Part shown: one piece after another, positions 58,962 through 64,000 of the stretch
How the letters are laid out: each line of letters starts with the position of its first letter
Position numbering within the stretch: position 1 is the stretch's first letter
Assembly: GCF_019915265.1 (NCBI RefSeq)
Contig: NZ_CP082780.1
Span: 2,604,001-2,668,000, forward strand
DNA length: 64,000 nt
Source of the DNA: Bacillus aquiflavi
GTDB taxonomy: Bacteria; Bacillota; Bacilli; Bacillales; Cytobacillaceae
Direction of reading: 5' to 3'
Notes under the pieces: generated by a model
Told to the model about the DNA's origin: nothing
Database searches by the model: none
What the model saw: the letters and a program-made list of their open reading frames with translations, nothing else
Position numbers and translations under genes: made by a program

Positions 58962-59144
58962 ATGCTATTCCAAAATCTCTAACAATTAAAGCTGATTCTT
59001 CTTTTAGAAGAACAAGCTTTAATTGTTATAAATGAAGGAACAGAGCCACCGATATAAAACGTTAAACTTAGATGTAGAGCAACGCCTCGTAAAGTATTTC
59101 CTATTCATGCTCTTTTATATTTTTTACGATTATTCCTAAAACTT
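58962..59144. other. Short intergenic stretch
   Basis: AT-rich; an inverted repeat AAAGCT/AGCTTT-like (58988-59021, TTAAAGCTGATTC and AGCTTTAA) may terminate the plus-strand gene at 58650-58961. No gene seen. Confidence 0.4.
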
Positions 59145-59394
59145 TTAACATATCATTTTCTGCCTTATTTTATGAGAAATCCATTTCCAGTTAATATCCC
59201 CATTAGAATAAACAGCGGGTAAAGATATTCCTTTTTTTATCGTCAATCATAAACCAATACTTATCTTCTAGCCATGTTTCATAATCCTCATTAATGTTTT
59301 TATTATGAATGAGCTTTCCATTCATCCACATATTTTCGACACTAATATTTTTTATTTCTCCTAAACATTCATTTAAAAAATAGAGCTTTATCAT
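59145..59394 (-). pseudogene. Small uncharacterised gene with a frameshift at a poly-A run
   Basis: From ATG 59394 (RBS GGAG) the frame reads MIKLYFLNECLGEIKN, then WLEDKYWFMIDDKK, and soon stops at 59203. In another frame from the seven-A run at 59232-59238 it continues GISLPAVYSNGDINWKWIS to a stop at 59145. Six A would give one 82-residue protein. The second part looks coding (28 codons, no stop, fitting composition). I do not recognise the family. Confidence 0.6.
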
Positions 59395-59468
59395 CCACAC
59401 TCCATTAATAAAGCGACTCTTGCTTTTTACTTAGGCACTTTTCATACCCTTAAACACAGGTAGCTAAA

Positions 59469-59512
59469 AAAAAATGAAGCAAGCCCAATTAATGCGGGCT
59501 TGCATTTTTACA
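59469..59512 (-). terminator. Terminator of the EcsC-like gene and moaB
   Basis: GCAAGCCC and GGGCTTGC pair around GCATTAATT-like loop and are followed by a run of T on the minus strand. Confidence 0.85.
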
Positions 59513-59568
59513 ATTCTTTCAGTTATTATGCTAAGTATCACAAAATCTAGTTTTCCACAAATAAGAGT

Positions 59569-60096
59569 CTACAATCGTTCATTAGATAAATCTTTACGCA
59601 GTTCTCTTACGACATGACCTAATTCGGGTATAATGAGCTTGTTTACTGCGAGGCGAACAGCACCTGAAGATCCAGGCATTGAAAATACTGCTTTGTTTTT
59701 AATCACTCCAGCCACCGCTCTTGAGAGAATGGCTGCTGAGCCGATATCCTCTGTATAGCTTAACATACGAAAGAGTTCTCCAAAGCCGACTATTTCCTTT
59801 TCAAACAGCGGTTGAACTGTTTCTATTGTAACATCACGCTTAGCAATCCCAGTACCGCCATTTGTTAAAATCACATCGATTGTATCATGATGACAACCGT
59901 TTAACACAGCCGATTTAATAGCTGACTGTTCATCTTCAACGATCACATAATCAATCACTTTATGCCCTGCCTTTTGTAGCAATTCAATGATAAGCTGCCC
60001 GCTTTTGTCTGTTTCCTTTGTTCTCGTGTCACTTACTGTAATAATTTTACATCCGACTTGTTTTGGAGCTTTTTTTTTATGTTCATAAGTACTCAC
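59569..60096 (-). CDS. moaB: Molybdenum cofactor biosynthesis protein MoaB
   Basis: MogA/MoaB-fold protein of molybdopterin synthesis (adenylation of molybdopterin). Features: CKIITVSDTRTKETDKSGQ near residues 16-34, the substrate loop LTNGGTGIAKRDVT, and SMPGSSGAVRLAV near the end. 175 residues. GTG start in a four-base overlap with the preceding gene. No other mo-genes are in the window. Confidence 0.93.
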   Translation of the reverse strand: MSTYEHKKKAPKQVGCKIITVSDTRTKETDKSGQLIIELLQKAGHKVIDYVIVEDEQSAIKSAVLNGCHHDTIDVILTNGGTGIAKRDVTIETVQPLFEKEIVGFGELFRMLSYTEDIGSAAILSRAVAGVIKNKAVFSMPGSSGAVRLAVNKLIIPELGHVVRELRKDLSNERL

Positions 60097-60932
60097 GATA
60101 AACCTCCATGTTTTTCTAACAAAAATCGGTATTGATAATATTTATGGGCAAATTCAGTAACATTCCTTGTTAATTGATAATTTGCACCTGCACCTACTGC
60201 CATACTAATGAAAGGAATTCCTTGAAAAAGCTTTTTTCTACATAAGACGATGACAATACATTTTAATAACTGCTTTAATGGCTGCTCAAGCCAAGGAACA
60301 GTCATGAACTCGTCGTCTCCATTATAAAAATAAAAATCATCAGCGTCTTCTAAATCTTTTTTTAATACTTGCCAGCCTTCCTTCTTTAACCTTGCAGGAA
60401 GAGTTGCTCCGTGGAATACTTTTAAAGAAGCCATCATTTCAAATGGAGTATTTACTTCATGTCCATAAGTCATACCAATTAGCTGGATCACACGTAAATT
60501 GATGATCGCCATTGCGGGAATATCTGCGCCTAGAAGAAGTGTACCTCCTGTCCCCGACACCCCTCCTTGAGCAAATGAATAGAAACGATGGCGTGTTATT
60601 TGCTGATTAGCAATATATTGTAATTGATCAATATTTAATTTTGTTAGCTCCTCAACTGTTTCTATATTTGAATTAAAAATTCTGCCTGCAGTTAATATTC
60701 TTTCTTTTGCATCTATTTGCAGCTGGGAGCCTTGAATCATTGAGTGCAGATGAAAAAGCCAATTGTCAAGTAATGAAAAAAATTGCTGCTGTATCTTTTC
60801 AGGCAACATTGAAAATGATTGCTCAAGCCATTTTTCAAATGTTCGTTCAAAATCATTCGAATCATATGAAAATAGCTGGTGCTCCCATTCTAATATTTCT
60901 TCCCACGTTTTTTTCTCCCGTACTGTCAACAT
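60093..60932 (-). CDS. EcsC family protein
   Basis: A 279-residue protein with the EcsC pattern: a charged N-terminal half, the glycine-rich hydrophobic stretch AQGGVSGTGGTLLLGADIPAM (quoted to 20), then NLRVIQLIGMTYGHEV, and a second hydrophobic stretch ISMAVGAGANYQL near the end. EcsC is the third gene of the ecs transporter locus, function unclear. Overlaps moaB by four bases. The neighbouring function does not suggest a joint role. Confidence 0.78.
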   Translation of the reverse strand: MLTVREKKTWEEILEWEHQLFSYDSNDFERTFEKWLEQSFSMLPEKIQQQFFSLLDNWLFHLHSMIQGSQLQIDAKERILTAGRIFNSNIETVEELTKLNIDQLQYIANQQITRHRFYSFAQGGVSGTGGTLLLGADIPAMAIINLRVIQLIGMTYGHEVNTPFEMMASLKVFHGATLPARLKKEGWQVLKKDLEDADDFYFYNGDDEFMTVPWLEQPLKQLLKCIVIVLCRKKLFQGIPFISMAVGAGANYQLTRNVTEFAHKYYQYRFLLEKHGGLS

Positions 60933-61109
60933 TCAATAGTTCCTCCCCTAACGAAAGCTCCAGTTAATTTTAATGATTATTTCTTTTTTTCGATGACTAC
61001 TTTAAAGTTTATTCGACACAAATAAAGGAAACCCTCTACATTTCAATAAAAACACTCTTGTTCATTATTTTTATTTTATTATATTTATAAAATTATTCAA
61101 TTCATCTTA

Positions 61110-61154
61110 TTAAAAAACGTTGATCTATCAAGCTTTTTCTTGATAGATCAACGC
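61110..61154 (-). terminator. Terminator of ackA
   Basis: GCGTTGATCTATCAAG and CTTGATAGATCAACG form a 15-bp perfect stem followed by TTTTTT on the minus strand. Confidence 0.92.
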
Positions 61155-61167
61155 TGTATTTCCCTAA

Positions 61168-62355
61168 TTAAAAACAAAGTCTTGCTACATCTCTCGCGAT
61201 CATTACTTCCTCATTTGTGGGTATGACTAGTTTTTTCACAGGTGAATGGGGATAATTAATAAATGCTTCTTTTCCTTTTACTTTATTTAAAAGAGGGTCC
61301 CAATACACTCCCATAAATTCTAAACCTGTTAACACTTTTGCACGTACTATTTCACTATTCTCACCAATGCCGGCTGTAAATATAATTGCGTCACAACCAC
61401 TCATCCGCGCCGCATAAGAACCGATATATTTATGTATTTTTTCAGCAAATACTGTAAGTGCCAACTTTGCTCGTTCGTTTCCTTCTAGTGCTTTTATTTT
61501 AATATCTCGTAAATCACTAGAAAACCCAGAAATAGCTAGTAATCCACTCTTTTTATTTAAAATTTCCAACACTTCTTCTGAATTTTTTCCTGTTTTTTTC
61601 ATAATATAAGGGATTAATGCTGGATCAATATTTCCTGACCTAGTTCCCATCGTTACACCAGCTAAAGGAGTAAACCCCATTGAGGTATCTATTGATTTTC
61701 CCCCAGATACCGCAGCAATACTTACCCCGCTTCCTATATGGCAAGAAATAAGCCGAAGCTCCTCAATAGGCCGATCAAGCATTTCAGCTGCCCTATTTGT
61801 CACATATTTATGAGAGGTGCCATGAAAACCATATTTGCGAATACGGTATTTCTCGTAATATTCATATGGTAAGCTATATAAGTAAGAACTTGCTGGCATT
61901 GTTTGGTGAAAAGCTGTATCAAAGACAGCAACAGCAGGAACATCAGGCAGTGCGTGTTTAAATGCCTTGATTCCAATAACGTTAGCAGGGTTATGGAGTG
62001 GTGCTAATTCCGATAGTGCTTCAATTTCTAATAAAACCCGTTTATTAATTAAGACAGAATCATTAAATTTTTCTCCGCCATGAACAACGCGATGACCAAT
62101 TCCATCAATTTCATTAAAGCTTTGAATGACTCCATGTGTTGTTAATTTTTTAAGTAAAATTGTTACCGCTGCTTCATGATTCGGTATATTTGTTACTTCT
62201 CTTATACTTTCATCGTTGATTATCATATTAAATATGGAGTCATCCATTCCTATTCTTTCAATTAACCCTTTTGAAAGAACTTGCTCACTAGGCATACTAA
62301 ACAATTTGAATTTTAATGAAGAACTTCCTGCATTAATCGCGATCATTTTGGTCAT
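61168..62355 (-). CDS. ackA: Acetate kinase
   Basis: Acetyl phosphate and ADP to acetate and ATP, the overflow route. The N-terminal [17 protein letters not shown], the substrate site [10 protein letters not shown], the [10 protein letters not shown] loop with the catalytic residues, GTSHKYV, and the nucleotide site [13 protein letters not shown] are all present. Start at 62355 after AAAAAGGAG; a longer reading from 62454 adds 33 non-conserved codons. 395 residues, usual length. Confidence 0.96.
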   Translation of the reverse strand: MTKMIAINAGSSSLKFKLFSMPSEQVLSKGLIERIGMDDSIFNMIINDESIREVTNIPNHEAAVTILLKKLTTHGVIQSFNEIDGIGHRVVHGGEKFNDSVLINKRVLLEIEALSELAPLHNPANVIGIKAFKHALPDVPAVAVFDTAFHQTMPASSYLYSLPYEYYEKYRIRKYGFHGTSHKYVTNRAAEMLDRPIEELRLISCHIGSGVSIAAVSGGKSIDTSMGFTPLAGVTMGTRSGNIDPALIPYIMKKTGKNSEEVLEILNKKSGLLAISGFSSDLRDIKIKALEGNERAKLALTVFAEKIHKYIGSYAARMSGCDAIIFTAGIGENSEIVRAKVLTGLEFMGVYWDPLLNKVKGKEAFINYPHSPVKKLVIPTNEEVMIARDVARLCF

Positions 62356-62886
62356 GATTGAATCGACTCCTTTTTCTAATGCTGTCTTAATACAAAAAAA
62401 AATATTGCATACAGAATCAATTGCTACATTGCTTAAGTTTATCATAACGTACAATTCTATCTCACATGATTATTTTCATGACAATTCAAGCACCTATATC
62501 TATCTTTAAAAGTGTAGCTTTATTCGGGTATGCTTATACCTTTGCAGCATTTTTAATATGAACAAAAACTGCCGTATTGCTGCTATCTGCGATTAATCTT
62601 TTTACTTTGTTTTTGTTTTTTTTTTTTTTCTCGTTCGATATTAGCTTAAGACGGGTCAGCCCAATGGAATATATTAAAAAAGTCACTTTTTCCTTTCCTT
62701 AAAGGCTGTCAATGCAATCGTCCAAGTTATTTTTATATGCACGAAGCTTTCAGGTTAAATATCTGTTTTATAATCAAGAACAAACAGGTGTTTTTTCACC
62801 ATGCACAAAACGCCCTGGCTCCGATCCAACCATAACCAGGACGATGCTATTAATCAGGTTTTCATTCAAATTAAAAACGATCTCTT
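62356..62886. other. Intergenic region upstream of ackA
   Basis: About 530 bases without a gene. I expected a CcpA activation site as at B. subtilis ackA but find none that fits well. Short inverted repeats (CCTGG/CCAGG, 62814-62842) are present without a T-run. Confidence 0.4.
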
Positions 62887-62922
62887 TGAAAAGCCGATAT
62901 CTCTATAGACATCGGCTTTTGT
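62887..62922 (-). terminator. Terminator of ytxK
   Basis: AAAAGCCGAT and ATCGGCTTTT form a stem directly after the ytxK stop (minus strand). Confidence 0.8.
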
Positions 62923-62926
62923 TCTT

Positions 62927-63922
62927 TTAGTTTACTTGCTTGTTTTCCTTGAACCAATTATTAATTTTATACAATATCGTTTCGATTGCTTTTGAATTGG
63001 AGAAGCTAGGTAGATCTACAAGAAGTACTTGCTTTGGAGGTATTATTCCCTCTTTATTTTTTTGTAAAATAAAAATACTTTTCCCTGCCTGTTCGTTCGT
63101 AAACATCGATAAAGGTAATTGCAATAAACCTTGAATTATCAAGTTGTTTTGAATAAATTGATGTAGCTTTGGAGCTTCAGATTTTTTAAACATATGATTA
63201 GGAATGATGAAAAATAAGTATCCTCCAGGTTTTACATAACGACAACTTTGTTCAATGAAAAGGTGGTGGGCAAAAGAATGGCCTTCATCTGCTTTTAATT
63301 TAAATTCACTAGCTCGAAGATCATTTGGATAATAACCGACTGGCAAATCGGAAACAACGACATCTACTGGATCAACAAATAACAGCTCAAGACTATCTTG
63401 GTTGAAAAGTTCAATTGAATGCTTTTGTAAATTTGCATTTACGTAAGCAAGCTTAATAAGTACGTCATCAATGTCGATTCCAATGGACTCAATTTCTTTA
63501 TTAGTTTGTCCATTTAACACAGTTGTTAATAAATTTCCTGTCCCAATCGCGGGGTCAAGTAACCTATAACGCGGACAAGCGCCCATAAACTTACTAACTA
63601 AGTAGCTTACAAGCATTCCCACTCCATCAGGAGTCATTTGATGATTAGACTGAACTTGTTGTTTCATCCCTTTTAAGATAGCCAGCTGATATGCTTTACG
63701 AATTTCCTCGTTTGTCATAGAGTCTAAATTAATTTGCTCGTACTGCTTTTTTATTCTCTTTACCGTAATCTCACTTATCTCATCTTGAAGTACAGCTTTA
63801 TGAAATAAGTTTTCACCCGTTTCGGCTATTGCTTCTAAATAAGAGCAAGAAAGCTCTTTTTCTAACATAAGTGCTGTTTGATCAAAAATCGAAAATAACT
63901 TCTCCGTAGGAGAAATAGACAT
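62927..63922 (-). CDS. ytxK: Class I SAM-dependent methyltransferase YtxK
   Basis: A 331-residue N6-adenine-type methyltransferase. The SAM-binding motif is LLDPAIGTGNLLTTVLNG (about 119-136), followed by SIGIDIDDVLIKLAYVN and the catalytic VVVSDLPVGYYP, where D-L-P-V replaces the DNA methylase NPPY/F motif. The N-terminal part is helical. The family, next to ackA in Bacillus, has no known substrate; the altered motif leaves open whether DNA is the target. Start ATG after GGAGGAATG. Confidence 0.9.
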   Translation of the reverse strand: MSISPTEKLFSIFDQTALMLEKELSCSYLEAIAETGENLFHKAVLQDEISEITVKRIKKQYEQINLDSMTNEEIRKAYQLAILKGMKQQVQSNHQMTPDGVGMLVSYLVSKFMGACPRYRLLDPAIGTGNLLTTVLNGQTNKEIESIGIDIDDVLIKLAYVNANLQKHSIELFNQDSLELLFVDPVDVVVSDLPVGYYPNDLRASEFKLKADEGHSFAHHLFIEQSCRYVKPGGYLFFIIPNHMFKKSEAPKLHQFIQNNLIIQGLLQLPLSMFTNEQAGKSIFILQKNKEGIIPPKQVLLVDLPSFSNSKAIETILYKINNWFKENKQVN

Positions 63923-64000
63923 TCTTCATTCCTCCAAAATTTGTAATATCCTCGGCAAATCCTAGTGTCAACATGAGAACATATCATGTTAACATTATGT

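Noticed and set aside
61168-62454. Longer acetate kinase with 33 extra N-terminal residues
   Set aside because: The family starts at [11 protein letters not shown], and AAAAAGGAG precedes the ATG at 62355.
62356-62500. CcpA cre site before ackA
   Set aside because: TTGTACGTTATGATAA near 62440 resembles the B. subtilis site only with a deletion and further mismatches.
62712-62930. 72-codon plus-strand gene
   Set aside because: Runs through the ytxK terminator, has no family similarity and no good ribosome binding site.

Overview
The window is a low-GC, chromosomal stretch from a spore-forming member of the Bacillaceae. Gene content and order follow the Bacillus subtilis 'yt' region (rplT-rpmI-infC, thrS, ytxC, dnaI-dnaB, nrdR, speD, gapB, coaE-ytaF-mutM-polA, phoPR, mdh-icd-citZ, ytvI, pyk-pfkA, accA-accD, malic enzyme, dnaE, ytrH-ytrI, nrnA, ytpI, ytoI, ytkL, ald, argGH, moaB, ackA, ytxK). 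Nearly everything is on the minus strand, so the window lies on one replication arm. Sporulation genes (ytxC, ytaF, ytvI, ytrH, ytrI) mark a spore former. Species cannot be fixed from the sequence alone.

Layout. 1-2070: an LXG-toxin gene remnant, then the infC-rpmI-rplT operon with its L20-type leader; infC starts with AUU. 2119-5280: thrS behind a T-box leader that carries about six tandem 127-bp repeats between Stem I and the antiterminator. 5287-12232: ytxC, the dnaI-dnaB primosome genes, nrdR, speD with a structured leader, and gapB with a CcpN-type box over its -10. 12552-22154: coaE, ytaF, mutM, polA, an hflK-hflC pair lodged between polA and phoPR, and a phoR split by an in-frame stop. 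22241-26583: a MaoC-like gene and the TCA genes mdh, icd, citZ. 26913-36575: small membrane proteins, pyk-pfkA, accD-accA (accA frameshifted), a GntR regulator and malic enzyme. 36715-45963: dnaE, ytrH-ytrI, a sensor kinase with a frameshifted response regulator and a twice-stopped DUF418 gene, and nrnA. 46139-53836: ytpI, ytoI, small membrane proteins, ytkL, an M24 peptidase, ald, a 53-codon gene and a universal stress protein. 53838-55719: a decayed group II intron placed just after the argH terminator. 55824-63922: argG-argH with ARG boxes, two uncharacterised genes (one frameshifted), an EcsC-like gene with moaB, ackA and ytxK.

The genes form coherent metabolic blocks: lower glycolysis (pfkA, pyk) and gluconeogenic GAPDH (gapB), TCA entry (citZ, icd, mdh, malic enzyme), malonyl-CoA supply (accDA), acetate overflow (ackA), arginine synthesis, and DNA replication and repair (dnaE, polA, mutM, dnaI, dnaB).

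Two things stand out. First, a family of about 100-200 bp non-coding elements is repeated at six intergenic sites. At four of them the element sits between two related copies of the local transcription-terminator hairpin, as if its insertion had duplicated the terminator. Second, the thrS riboswitch is interrupted by a tandem array with a 254-bp higher-order period. There are also several lesions: nonsense codons in phoR and the DUF418 gene, and frameshifts at poly-A runs in accA, a response regulator and a small gene. Either these genes are decaying or expressed by slippage, or the assembly has homopolymer errors; the essential accA case makes error or slippage the first thing to test.
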